Below, piece by piece: positions 51,948 through 60,474 of a DNA stretch of 64,000 bases. Position 1 is the first letter of the stretch, and the number at the start of each line of letters is the position of its first letter. The position numbers and the translations under genes are program-made. This DNA comes from Bacteroidia bacterium (GTDB taxonomy: Bacteria > Bacteroidota > Bacteroidia > Cytophagales > Cyclobacteriaceae): positions 1-64,000 of the forward strand of contig JAUILA010000013.1 of NCBI GenBank assembly GCA_030432655.1, given 5' to 3'. Below the pieces are notes generated by a model. That model was given only the letters and a program-made list of their open reading frames with translations. It did no database searches and was not told the origin of the DNA.

Positions 51948-53198
51948 ATGAAAGTATTCAAATTCGGAGGGGCTTCTATACGGGATGCCGCTGCTATCAG
52001 GAACATGGCTGAAATAGTCCGCCGATATGCGGGGGAGCCATTGGTAGTGGTCGTATCTGCTATGGGAAAAATGACCAATGCTTTTGAAGAGGTATTGCGA
52101 AGAAAAGGGGACCCTCAACGGCAACAGGAACAAATTTCCCTTATTGCGCGCTATCATCAGGAGATTGCCGAAGATCTGTTTGGCTCCGCTCACGAAATTT
52201 CGACCCGGATTCGATTGCTGATGGAAGAAGTGCGGGAAATGACCAACCGGACAATGCCGGCGAATGAATGGTACGACCAGGTGGTTTCCTACGGGGAGAT
52301 TCTTTCCTCAACAATTATTCAGACCTGGCTTGAACAGGCAGGCATTGCCTCTGCCTGGCTGGATGCCCGTAAATGCATCATCACGGACGACCACTTCCGG
52401 GAAGGACATATTCTATGGGAACTGACTCATGAAGCCCTTAAAAAAGAGGTGATTCCATTATCGGAGAATGGTGTGGTGCTTACACAGGGATTCCTCGGCG
52501 GGACCCGGGACGGACGCACCACCACACTCGGACGCGAAGGATCTGATTTTACAGCCGCCATCATTGCCGCATCCCTCCGCGCGGAATCCGTAACGGTCTG
52601 GAAAGATGTGGACGGCATAATGAGCGGGGATCCGAAACGCATCCCGGATACTGTCATTTTACCGGAATTGCCTTACCGGGAGGCATCGGAAATGACCTAT
52701 TACGGCGCATCGGTGATCCATCCGAAAACCATTAAGCCATTGGCGAATGTTGGTATTCCGCTGTTTGTACGCAGCTTTTATCAACCTGATCAGCCGGGGA
52801 CCATTATCCGGGATACAGAAGAATTCTCACCGGTGGCTGTGACCATTCTGAAAGACAATCAATGCCTGGTTTCGTTTTATGTTCGTGATTTTACCTTTGT
52901 AAACGAACTGAACCTGAGCCTGATATTTCATCAGCTGGCGGAAATGGATATGAAGATAAATATGATGCAGAATTCAGCGATTTCCTTTTCCATATGTGTG
53001 GATTATGATGAAGAAAAAATAGGGGAATTACGGGAGAGGCTGAAAGGACATTTCAAAATCCGGTTTAACACCGGACTGGAGTTGGTCACAGTCAAACATT
53101 ATACAAATACGCAACTGGAACTTTACAGGAACCAAACCATTCTCCTGGAACAGATCACCCGAACTACCTTCCAGGTTCTTAAGGATCCTGGTTGCTGA
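51948..53198 (+). CDS. lysC: Aspartate kinase (monofunctional)
   Basis: 416 residues. N-terminal MKVFKFGGASIRD (KFGG nucleotide site), TTTLGREGSDFTAAIIAASL (near 185-204), VWKDVDGIMSGDPKRIP and YYGASVIHPKTIKPL. A C-terminal regulatory section (about 300-400) is present but short, with one clear ACT-like unit (VSFYVRDFTFVNELN). First step of the lysine, threonine and methionine pathway. Its 3' end overlaps the convergent phosphatase gene by 20 nt. Confidence 0.95.
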   Translation: MKVFKFGGASIRDAAAIRNMAEIVRRYAGEPLVVVVSAMGKMTNAFEEVLRRKGDPQRQQEQISLIARYHQEIAEDLFGSAHEISTRIRLLMEEVREMTNRTMPANEWYDQVVSYGEILSSTIIQTWLEQAGIASAWLDARKCIITDDHFREGHILWELTHEALKKEVIPLSENGVVLTQGFLGGTRDGRTTTLGREGSDFTAAIIAASLRAESVTVWKDVDGIMSGDPKRIPDTVILPELPYREASEMTYYGASVIHPKTIKPLANVGIPLFVRSFYQPDQPGTIIRDTEEFSPVAVTILKDNQCLVSFYVRDFTFVNELNLSLIFHQLAEMDMKINMMQNSAISFSICVDYDEEKIGELRERLKGHFKIRFNTGLELVTVKHYTNTQLELYRNQTILLEQITRTTFQVLKDPGC

Positions 53199-53676
53199 CA
53201 GATAGATTGTGCTTTTCAGTCAGATGATCCAGCAGTTTGCTCACGGATCGTTCTACAATTTCAAATACGTGCTGGAAACCTTCTTCCCCTCCAAAATACG
53301 GGTCCGGCACATCTGCCCCGCGTTCCTGCTCATCGAATTCCCGGAATAGCCGAACCTTGTGCTCATACTTGCCAAACGGATCCAGCCGAAGGATATTCCG
53401 GTAGTTGGACTGATCCATGGCCAGGATATAATCAAATTTTTCAAAATCTTCTACCCTGAATTGCCGTGCCTTGCTGGTCAGAATAATTTTATTCTCCCTC
53501 GCATTCTGCATGGTCCGTGGATCGGGAGAATCACCGATATGGTAGGAGCTGGTTCCGGATGAATCCACATGTATTTGATTTTCAAGGCCCTTCTCCCGGA
53601 TTGCATGAAGAAGTACTCCTTCTGCAAGCGGGGAGCGGCATATATTTCCGAGGCAAACAAAGAGTACGTTGATCAT
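53179..53676 (-). CDS. Low-molecular-weight protein tyrosine phosphatase
   Basis: 165 residues. P-loop VCLGNICRS with nucleophile Cys8 and Arg14, and the general acid in VPDPYFGGEEGF (near 127). ILAMDQSNYRN is another family block. It removes phosphate from protein tyrosines or from low-molecular substrates, often linked to exopolysaccharide control. Overlaps the end of lysC by 20 nt. Confidence 0.94.
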   Translation of the reverse strand: MINVLFVCLGNICRSPLAEGVLLHAIREKGLENQIHVDSSGTSSYHIGDSPDPRTMQNARENKIILTSKARQFRVEDFEKFDYILAMDQSNYRNILRLDPFGKYEHKVRLFREFDEQERGADVPDPYFGGEEGFQHVFEIVERSVSKLLDHLTEKHNLSVSNQDP

Positions 53677-53775
53677 AATTTTTCACAAAACTAAAAAATT
53701 AAGGTTACCAAGCCTAAGGTATCCGGTATATAACGGTACATAGCACTTTTGCTCACCTGTTTAGTATGGTTAGAT

Positions 53776-53806
53776 AAGCCGGCTTCTTTTTGAGGCTGGC
53801 TTTTCT
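53776..53806 (+). terminator. Terminator-like hairpin with no gene ahead on its strand
   Basis: AAGCCGGCTT / AGGCTGGCTT stem with one or two G-U pairs, then TTTTC. The next upstream plus-strand gene ends 578 nt earlier, so it closes a long read-through transcript or a small leader RNA. Confidence 0.6.
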
Positions 53807-53837
53807 TATTATTGCTCAAACCACTTTTCCTCCCACC

Positions 53838-54611
53838 ATGGATTTTATAAAAGTCACCTCATCGTATGAAGAGCATATTGCCCTGATTGAACTCAACCGG
53901 CCGAAGGAACTGAATGCGTTGAACCTTCAGCTCATGCAGGAACTGGCAGACAGTCTTGAGACGCTCAACCAGGATGAAAATGTCCGGGTAATTATCCTTA
54001 CAGGCAATGAAAAGGCGTTTGCCGCAGGTGCCGACATCAAACAAATGGCAGAAAAATCGGCCATTGATATGCTGCGGATTGATCAGCTCACGTTGTGGAA
54101 CCGCATCAGGAATAACGGGAAACCCCTGATCGCTGCGGTATCCGGTTTTGCCCTGGGGGGAGGCTGCGAACTGGCCATGATCTGCGATATGATCATTGCC
54201 TCGGAAACAGCGAAATTTGGTCAGCCTGAGATACGCATCGGCGTCATGCCAGGCGGAGGTGGTACCCAGCGCCTGACCAGGGCGGTTGGTAAAGCCCGGG
54301 CCATGGAGATGGTGCTTACCGGTAAGTTCATTTCTGCCGATGAAGCCCTGTCGTATGGACTGGTCAACCGGGTGGTCCCGGTCGAAATGTATTTGTACGA
54401 GGCAGTATCACTCGCGAAGGACATTGCATCCATGTCTCCCATCGCTGCCCGCCTTGCCAGGGAAGCAGTCAACCGCTCCTTTGAAACACACCTCGATGAA
54501 GGCCTCCAGTTCGAAAGAAAGAATTATTATCTCACCTACGCATCCGGCGATCAGAAGGAAGGGATGAGGGCATTCCTTGAAAAGAGAAAGCCTGATTTTA
54601 AAGGAGAATAA
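53838..54611 (+). CDS. Enoyl-CoA hydratase/isomerase family protein
   Basis: 257 residues from ATG 53838 (the earlier start at 53790 lies in the hairpin). Crotonase fold: FAAGADIKQM (oxyanion loop), VSGFALGGGCELAMICDMI with catalytic Glu in GGCE (near 112-116), FGQPEIRIGVMPGGGGTQRLTRAVG with a second Glu. Matches enoyl-CoA hydratases of fatty-acid oxidation; the exact substrate cannot be fixed. Followed 5 nt later by the HAD gene. Confidence 0.93.
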   Translation: MDFIKVTSSYEEHIALIELNRPKELNALNLQLMQELADSLETLNQDENVRVIILTGNEKAFAAGADIKQMAEKSAIDMLRIDQLTLWNRIRNNGKPLIAAVSGFALGGGCELAMICDMIIASETAKFGQPEIRIGVMPGGGGTQRLTRAVGKARAMEMVLTGKFISADEALSYGLVNRVVPVEMYLYEAVSLAKDIASMSPIAARLAREAVNRSFETHLDEGLQFERKNYYLTYASGDQKEGMRAFLEKRKPDFKGE

Positions 54612-54616
54612 TTCAA

Positions 54617-55300
54617 ATGGCCATCAAGGTAATTGCATTTGATGCGGATGATACCCTTTGGGTCAACGAACCATATTTCCGTGAGGCGGAAGAGCATTTC
54701 TTTGCGCTGATGGAGGACTTTCTTCCGGTGCACACCAGTGCACGCGAACTTTTTGCCGTGGAAATGCAGAACCTGCCTCTCTATGGCTATGGGATTAAAG
54801 GCTTTATGCTTTCCATGATTGAAACTGCGCTGAAGGTTTCAAACGGTAATATCAGTACTGAAGTATTTGGCAAAATCCTGGAGCTCGGAAAGGACATGCT
54901 CCAAAGACCAATTGAATTACTGGATGGCATCGAGCCAGTCCTTACCCATTTGAAATCGAAATACCGGTTGGTGGTGGCAACCAAAGGGGATTTGCTTGAT
55001 CAGGAAAGAAAATTGCGAAAATCAGGTATCGAACACTACTTTCACCATATTGAAATTATGTCCGGGAAGGAGAAATCTGACTACCTGAAACTGATCCGGC
55101 ATCTTGATATTTCACCAGCGGAATTCCTTATGGTTGGAAATTCCGTAAAATCAGATGTCCTTCCTGTACTGGAGGCAGGAGCCCATAGCTGTCACATTCC
55201 GTTTCATATCACCTGGGCACATGAACATGTGGAAGAAACCATCGATCATGAGAACTACCGGCAGCTTGAGAATGCCAGGGAGTTACTGAAAATCCTGTAG
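54617..55300 (+). CDS. HAD-superfamily hydrolase
   Basis: 227 residues. Motif I AFDADDTLW (DxD near 8-10), motif II VVATKGD, motif III Lys in SGKEKSDYLKLI, motif IV VGNSVKSDV. Small helical cap between residues about 15-85. Phosphatase of unknown substrate, cytoplasmic. Operon with the enoyl-CoA hydratase gene (5-nt gap). Confidence 0.9.
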   Translation: MAIKVIAFDADDTLWVNEPYFREAEEHFFALMEDFLPVHTSARELFAVEMQNLPLYGYGIKGFMLSMIETALKVSNGNISTEVFGKILELGKDMLQRPIELLDGIEPVLTHLKSKYRLVVATKGDLLDQERKLRKSGIEHYFHHIEIMSGKEKSDYLKLIRHLDISPAEFLMVGNSVKSDVLPVLEAGAHSCHIPFHITWAHEHVEETIDHENYRQLENARELLKIL

Positions 55301-55323
55301 ACAAGGAGAAGCGGTCCTATTCC

Positions 55324-55368
55324 TGGTTCTGGTCTTTGTCCTAGTCTTAGTCTTCGTCTTTGTCTCTT
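55324..55368 (+). repeat. Degenerate CTTTGT/CTTAGT microsatellite
   Basis: Run of six-base units (CTGGT, CTTTGT, CCTAGT, CTTAGT, CTTCGT), of the same family as the tracts at 6791, 7823 and 31985. In the gap 55301-55505 upstream of the fur-like gene. Confidence 0.8.
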
Positions 55369-55435
55369 CCAACCCCTCATCACCTCCCTCTATCACCCCA
55401 TAAATAAACTCGAAGAAACTATCCCATGAAAAGCC

Positions 55436-55466
55436 TTGACTCATGTGCAAACCTGACCTACCTTTG
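55436..55466 (+). promoter_or_regulatory. Bacteroidota-type promoter upstream of fur-like gene
   Basis: -33 TTG at 55436-55438 and -7 TACCTTTG at 55459-55466, 20 nt apart, which fits TTG-N20-TAnnTTTG. Start near 55473 leaves a leader of about 33 nt. Confidence 0.7.
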
Positions 55467-55505
55467 GACTATTGATTTCAAGTTAAGAATGATTCCTAAG
55501 TAATA

Positions 55506-55952
55506 ATGATTACTGACTCGGTAATAATGAAGGAAAAAATTGCCGGCACTGGGCTTAAAGTCACGCACCAGCGAATGGTGATTTATGACGCTGTGTTGCA
55601 AATGAACTTTCACCCGACAGTGGAGCAGATTTACGAGGATATTCAAGGGGAAAACCCGAGTATTTCTTTGGGAACAGTATATAAAACACTGGAAACCTTT
55701 GTGGAATACGGCCTGATTGACCGGGTCTTTACTGAGGAAGGGGTACGGAGATATGATCCTAATCTCGAACATCATGGTCACATCTATTGTACGAATACCC
55801 GCGAAATCGTGGATTACTACAGTGAGGAACTTAATGAAATCATCACCGGCTTTTTTAAAAAGCGAAAGGTGAATAACCTCAAGATCAAAAATATCACCCT
55901 GCAAATCAATGGGGATAAAATTGATCCGGATAAGGACATAACAATCAAATAA
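55506..55952 (+). CDS. Fur-family regulator (PerR-like position)
   Basis: 148 residues. Winged helix (about 15-75: KVTHQRMVIYDAVLQM, TVEQIYEDI, SLGTVYKTLETFVEYGLI) and a Fur dimerisation domain with metal ligands in RYDPNLEHHGHIYC. The two CxxC pairs of the structural zinc site are absent: only C at the end of HIYC is seen. Together with its place 32 nt upstream of the peroxiredoxin gene, this suggests a PerR-like peroxide sensor, though classical PerR has the zinc site. Alternatively a Fur with altered metal use. Confidence 0.88.
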   Translation: MITDSVIMKEKIAGTGLKVTHQRMVIYDAVLQMNFHPTVEQIYEDIQGENPSISLGTVYKTLETFVEYGLIDRVFTEEGVRRYDPNLEHHGHIYCTNTREIVDYYSEELNEIITGFFKKRKVNNLKIKNITLQINGDKIDPDKDITIK

Positions 55953-55984
55953 TAAATTTCAAACCAAAAATCAGAATTAAGCAT

Positions 55985-56614
55985 ATGTCATTAGTAGGAA
56001 AAAAAGCGCCCGTATTTGAGGCACCTGCAGTTATCAATGGAGAGGAAATCACAGAAAATTTCTCCCTTAATGATTTCATCGGCGAGAAGGAAGTAATGTT
56101 CTTCTTCTACCCGAAAGATTTCACTTTTGTTTGCCCGACTGAAATTCTGGCATTCCAGGAAAAACTTCAGGAATTCGAAAAGCGTGGCGTTCAGGTCGTG
56201 GGATGCTCGTGTGATACTGAAGAAACTCACCTGGCATGGTTGATGACATCCAAAGTTAATGGTGGAATCGAAGGAGTTACTTATCCTTTGGTGGCCGACT
56301 CTTCTAAAACAGTTGCCAACAACTATGGTGTACTGGCAGGAGACTGGAATTACAACGAAGAAGGTCAGCTCATTTTCGAAGGAGCGCCGGTTGCTTTCCG
56401 CGGAACATTCTTCATAGACAAAGAAGGTATTGTACGTCATGAAACCATCAATGACCTGCCTCTCGGAAGGAACATTGATGAAATGATTCGCATTGTAGAC
56501 GCATGGCACCATGTACAGGAGCACGGCGAAGTATGCCCTGCAAACTGGGAAGATGGAAAAAGCGCCATGCAGGCGACACGCGAAGGAGTGGCTGAATACC
56601 TCTCTGCCAACTAA
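55985..56614 (+). CDS. ahpC: Typical 2-Cys peroxiredoxin (AhpC type)
   Basis: 209 residues. Peroxidatic C50 in FYPKDFTFVCPTE and resolving C184 in HGEVCPANW, as in AhpC/Prx1 enzymes. Reduces hydrogen peroxide and organic peroxides in the cytoplasm; its reductase is not in the window. Preceded by the Fur-like gene (32-nt gap), closed by a strong terminator. Confidence 0.96.
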   Translation: MSLVGKKAPVFEAPAVINGEEITENFSLNDFIGEKEVMFFFYPKDFTFVCPTEILAFQEKLQEFEKRGVQVVGCSCDTEETHLAWLMTSKVNGGIEGVTYPLVADSSKTVANNYGVLAGDWNYNEEGQLIFEGAPVAFRGTFFIDKEGIVRHETINDLPLGRNIDEMIRIVDAWHHVQEHGEVCPANWEDGKSAMQATREGVAEYLSAN

Positions 56615-56635
56615 AACAACAAATAGTGGGATTTG

Positions 56636-56662
56636 AAAAAGGCCGGGTTTCCCGGCCTTTTT
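56636..56662 (+). terminator. Terminator of fur-ahpC
   Basis: AAAAAGGCCGGG / CCCGGCCTTTTT perfect stem, 3-nt loop. Confidence 0.95.
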
Positions 56663-56676
56663 ACGTTGTTCCTCAT

Positions 56677-56684
56677 TACTTTTG
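56677..56684 (+). promoter_or_regulatory. Possible -7 box TACTTTTG
   Basis: Fits TAnnTTTG, just 6 nt before ATG 56691, so the kdtA message would be nearly leaderless. Confidence 0.4.
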
Positions 56685-56690
56685 CCCACG

Positions 56691-57926
56691 ATGCAGGCCT
56701 TGTTGTACTCCATTTCCCTTTTCTTCTATCGCCTGGGCGTCCGCCTCGCAGGTCCGTTCAATGAAAAAGCCAGCCAGCTTATAACAGGACATAAGAATTC
56801 ACGGGAAATGCTCGGACTGATCAGTAAAGACCCAGCCCCGAAAATCTGGATACATTGTGCTTCCCTGGGAGAATTTGAACAAGGTCGTCCGGTCATTGAA
56901 AAATTCCGGGCCAATTTCACCTCCCATAAGATCATCCTGACGTTTTTCTCACCTTCAGGATACTCTGTCCGAAAGAACTACCCCGGTGCCGATTATATCC
57001 TTTACCTGCCATTTGATACTCCATCCAATGCCAGGAAATGGGTGAATGCGACCAGTCCCGATCTGGCTGTGTTTGTTAAATATGAATTCTGGCACTACTA
57101 CACCAGCGAACTCAAACGTAAGCTTATTCCCATCCTTTCCGTATCGTCCATATTCCGCTCCGACCAGGTGTATTTCCGGTCTTATGGAAATTTTTACCGT
57201 AATATTCTCAAGCGTTTTGAACACTTCTTCGTCCAGGACGCTGAATCAGCCGGTCTTCTGAAGAAAATTGGAATTGATCAGGTGACTGTTTCCGGTGATA
57301 CCCGTTTTGACCGGGTGCTGGAAATTAAAGAATCAAGAAAAGACATCCCGGAAGCCCGTGAATTCTGCGGTAACGATACCATATTGGTTGCCGGAAGCGT
57401 CTGGCCGGAAGATATGGAAGTGCTTACTCCTTTCATAAATACACATTCTCTTAAATACATTATCGCACCGCACGAGATCACCGAAAAATTCATGCAGCAT
57501 ATTGAGAATGACGTGGAAAAGAATTGCATCAGATTCTCCCAATGGGACCCTTCCATGTCCGCATCATGCGATATCCTGATCATTGACAATATGGGCATGC
57601 TTTCAAGCCTGTACGCTTTTGCCGATTATGCCTGGGTAGGTGGCGCCTTCGGAAACGGCCTTCATAATATCCTGGAAGCAGCCGTGTATGGCTGTCCGGT
57701 CTTTTTTGGCAATAAAAATTATGAAAAGTTCAGGGAAGCCCGTGACCTGATTAACCTGGGGGGCGCCTCCGCCGTTTCCAACTACATGGAATTGAAAGAA
57801 CAATTTGCTACATTCAGTGAGGAACAGACATACGCGATCACCCGTCAGATCACCATGGAATACATTGAGTCTAACCGGGGTGCCACCGAAAAAATAATCC
57901 GTTACTGCACATCCTTGCTAAAATGA
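56691..57926 (+). CDS. waaA: 3-deoxy-D-manno-octulosonic acid (Kdo) transferase
   Basis: 411 residues from ATG 56691 (a TTG at 56682 lies in the -7 box). N-terminal glycosyltransferase-N domain with IWIHCASLGEFEQGRPVIEKF (near 49-69, carrying the catalytic Glu) and a signal-anchor-like start (LYSISLFFYRLG). C-terminal GT-B part with VAGSVWPEDMEVL and AWVGGAFGNGLHNILEAAVYGCPVFFG. It joins Kdo to lipid A precursor at the inner membrane. Overlaps rsgA by 4 nt (ATGA). Confidence 0.95.
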   Translation: MQALLYSISLFFYRLGVRLAGPFNEKASQLITGHKNSREMLGLISKDPAPKIWIHCASLGEFEQGRPVIEKFRANFTSHKIILTFFSPSGYSVRKNYPGADYILYLPFDTPSNARKWVNATSPDLAVFVKYEFWHYYTSELKRKLIPILSVSSIFRSDQVYFRSYGNFYRNILKRFEHFFVQDAESAGLLKKIGIDQVTVSGDTRFDRVLEIKESRKDIPEAREFCGNDTILVAGSVWPEDMEVLTPFINTHSLKYIIAPHEITEKFMQHIENDVEKNCIRFSQWDPSMSASCDILIIDNMGMLSSLYAFADYAWVGGAFGNGLHNILEAAVYGCPVFFGNKNYEKFREARDLINLGGASAVSNYMELKEQFATFSEEQTYAITRQITMEYIESNRGATEKIIRYCTSLLK

Positions 57927-58834
57927 AAGGGCTCGTTCTGAAATCTACCGGCTCCTGGTATGAGGTTCTGGCAAATGACCGGAGATACCAGGCACGTACG
58001 AGGGGTAAGCTCCGGCTCAAGGGTATAAAAACCACTAATCCGGTGGCCGTGGGTGATTATGTTGAACTCGAGGAAGAAGGAGAAAACCTCGTAATCACCG
58101 CCATAGTACCGCGTGAAAATTACATCATCCGTAAATCAGTTCACAAAAAAGAAGAATCACATATTCTGGCTGCGAATGTGGATCAGGCTATGCTCATCGT
58201 CACCTTACGTTTTCCCAAAACTTCCCTGGGATTTATTGACCGCTTCCTTGTAACCGCCGAATCATTCCGCATACCACAGGTACTCGTTTTTAACAAACAG
58301 GATTTGCTGAATCCCGATGAAATTAAAAAGCAGGCTGATTTGACAGACATATACTCAGACATCGGTGTGAAATGTATTCTCTCATCCGCCAAACAGGATC
58401 ATGGCCTCGATGATTTCAAAAATGCACTCCAGGGGAAAAAAACGTTGATCGCAGGGCACTCTGGCGTGGGAAAATCAACCCTCATCAACACGCTTTCCCC
58501 GGATTTGAACCTGCGCACCGGTGAAATCTCAGGTTCCATTGAAAAAGGAAAGCATACAACCACTTTTGCCGAAATGATCATGCTGGAGAATAATACATTC
58601 ATCATAGATACACCCGGAATCAAGGAATTAGGCTTGTCCGATATTCCACCCGCGGAATTATCCGACTATTTCCCCGAATTGCGCGAGATCAGCCGTAATT
58701 GCAAGTTCAACAACTGCCTGCACACGAATGAACCAAAATGTGCGGTAAAATCAGCTGTCGAATCCGGCGAGATCGCCGAATCCAGGTTCAACAGCTACCT
58801 GTCTATGCTCGACGACCAGGACAACCGAAGATAA
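57923..58834 (+). CDS. rsgA: Small ribosomal subunit GTPase RsgA
   Basis: 303 residues: OB-fold (about 1-70), circularly permuted GTPase (about 75-230) with G4 VFNKQDLL, G1 GHSGVGKSTLIN (near 180-191) and G3 DTPGIKELGL, then a zinc-binding end with NCKFNNCLHTNEPKCAV (Cys, Cys, His, Cys). Late 30S assembly factor. Starts inside the stop of waaA. Confidence 0.96.
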   Translation: MKGLVLKSTGSWYEVLANDRRYQARTRGKLRLKGIKTTNPVAVGDYVELEEEGENLVITAIVPRENYIIRKSVHKKEESHILAANVDQAMLIVTLRFPKTSLGFIDRFLVTAESFRIPQVLVFNKQDLLNPDEIKKQADLTDIYSDIGVKCILSSAKQDHGLDDFKNALQGKKTLIAGHSGVGKSTLINTLSPDLNLRTGEISGSIEKGKHTTTFAEMIMLENNTFIIDTPGIKELGLSDIPPAELSDYFPELREISRNCKFNNCLHTNEPKCAVKSAVESGEIAESRFNSYLSMLDDQDNRR

Positions 58835-58909
58835 TAATCAGACCTGCTGATCAGGTAGTTTCCGGCTTTTTACTAACTTAACCTTTTCTGCACCGTACAT
58901 TGAACCCTG

Positions 58910-60448
58910 ATGAATAAAGCGTTTAACCTGTTCCTCCTGCCTGTCCTGTTGCTGCTTGCTTCCCCGTCTTGCGGGCAAAACCAAACAGCAGAAGTAAGCT
59001 TCTCTATCTCGGTCAATGAGTCTGTGCGGGAATCCATGTCACCCGATGGACGGTTGGTCATCTACCTTTCCACGTCAGATGACCGGCAACCGCGTTATGG
59101 ATATGTCAGCAGCTCCAATCAGGCATTTGCACAAAATATAGAAGGATGGAATGCCGGTGAAACAAAGGAGTTATCTTCCGATAACTGGTCGCATACATCA
59201 ACATGGGACCTTAATCAAACTCCTGAAGGGGTCTATTTTGTCCAGGCTGTATGGAATCAATACGCAGATTTTCATGCCACATCACCCAATTCCGGCGGCA
59301 ACCTGGCAAGTGAACCCGTAAAAGTCACGATTGACGGTGAACAAAAAATTTCACTGGAGCTGACCCAGGTACTCCCGGAAACTGAGGTGGCCGATCACAA
59401 ATTGGCGAAGGTATTTTCCATGGAAAGTCCGGTCCTTTCTGATTGGTGGCAGCAGCCGGTTGAACTTAAAGCGTCAGTCCTCCTTCCTCCCGGCTACAAC
59501 GAAAATGCTGAAAAGAAATATCCCGTTCGCTACAATGTGGCCGGATACGGAGGCAGATATACTCGCATTAACAGAATTCTACAGGATTCGGCGTTTATGG
59601 CCTGGTGGACTTCAGGCGACGCCCCGCAGATTATCACAGTTTTTCTCGATGGCGGCGGTCCGTTCGGCGATAATTACCAGCTGGATTCAGAGAACAGCGG
59701 GCCTTTCGGACAGGCTTTGACCGAAGAACTGATCCCTGCCATAGAGGAAGAATTCAACATTGAAGGCTCGGCTAACTCAAGATTCGTGGATGGTTGTTCG
59801 ACCGGCGGATGGGTTTCGCTGGCACTGCAGCTCTTTTATCCAGAGGTTTTTAACGGATGCTGGTCTTACAGCCCTGACCCTGTAACTTTTGAACACATGC
59901 AACTGGTTGACCTGTACAACCAGGAAAATGCATTTACCAACAGCGCCGGCTACCTGATACCCAGTATGCGCACTACATCAGGCGATCCCCGCTTTTCTAT
60001 CAAAGGCGAGGTGACATGGGAGAATGTTTTCGGAAAATCAGGAACCTATGTCACTTCCGGACAGCAGTGGGGAGCATGGAATGCCTTGTACAGTCCGAAA
60101 GGGGCTGATGGACTTCCCAAAGCCATTTTTGATCCGGAAAGCGGTGCAATCGATCAGGAGGTGGCGGAGCACTGGAAGAAGTATGATCTGCTGCTCTATA
60201 CCCGCGAGAACTGGAACGAACTTGGGCCAAAAATCCAGGGAAAAATTCATGTCTGGATGGGTGATATGGACAATTTCTACCTGAACAATGCCATGCGCCA
60301 GTATGATGCCTTCCTAGAGGAAACCGCTAACCCGGTGTCCGATGCCGAGATCGTTTTTACCCCGATGGAAGGCCATTGCTCCCTGTATTCTCATCGTGAA
60401 ATACTGGAAAAGATCCAGGCCCGGCTCAATTCATTACAGGAAGAATAA
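58910..60448 (+). CDS. Secreted esterase-like alpha/beta hydrolase
   Basis: 512 residues with a signal peptide (cleavage near SPSCGQ). N-terminal beta-rich region (about 25-170, the SISVNESVRESMSPDGRLVIYLS part) and a C-terminal putative-esterase domain (about 180-510) with LPPGYNENAEKKYPVRYNVAGYGG, nucleophile Ser in DGCSTGGW (near 298-302), acid in WMGDMDNFYL and final His in MEGHCSLYS. It resembles Esterase D/tannase-like enzymes used by Bacteroidota on plant or polymer esters. Signal ending is not a perfect lipobox. Monocistronic. Confidence 0.88.
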   Translation: MNKAFNLFLLPVLLLLASPSCGQNQTAEVSFSISVNESVRESMSPDGRLVIYLSTSDDRQPRYGYVSSSNQAFAQNIEGWNAGETKELSSDNWSHTSTWDLNQTPEGVYFVQAVWNQYADFHATSPNSGGNLASEPVKVTIDGEQKISLELTQVLPETEVADHKLAKVFSMESPVLSDWWQQPVELKASVLLPPGYNENAEKKYPVRYNVAGYGGRYTRINRILQDSAFMAWWTSGDAPQIITVFLDGGGPFGDNYQLDSENSGPFGQALTEELIPAIEEEFNIEGSANSRFVDGCSTGGWVSLALQLFYPEVFNGCWSYSPDPVTFEHMQLVDLYNQENAFTNSAGYLIPSMRTTSGDPRFSIKGEVTWENVFGKSGTYVTSGQQWGAWNALYSPKGADGLPKAIFDPESGAIDQEVAEHWKKYDLLLYTRENWNELGPKIQGKIHVWMGDMDNFYLNNAMRQYDAFLEETANPVSDAEIVFTPMEGHCSLYSHREILEKIQARLNSLQEE

Positions 60449-60474
60449 CAAACTCGTTCAACTTGTTCAACCTG

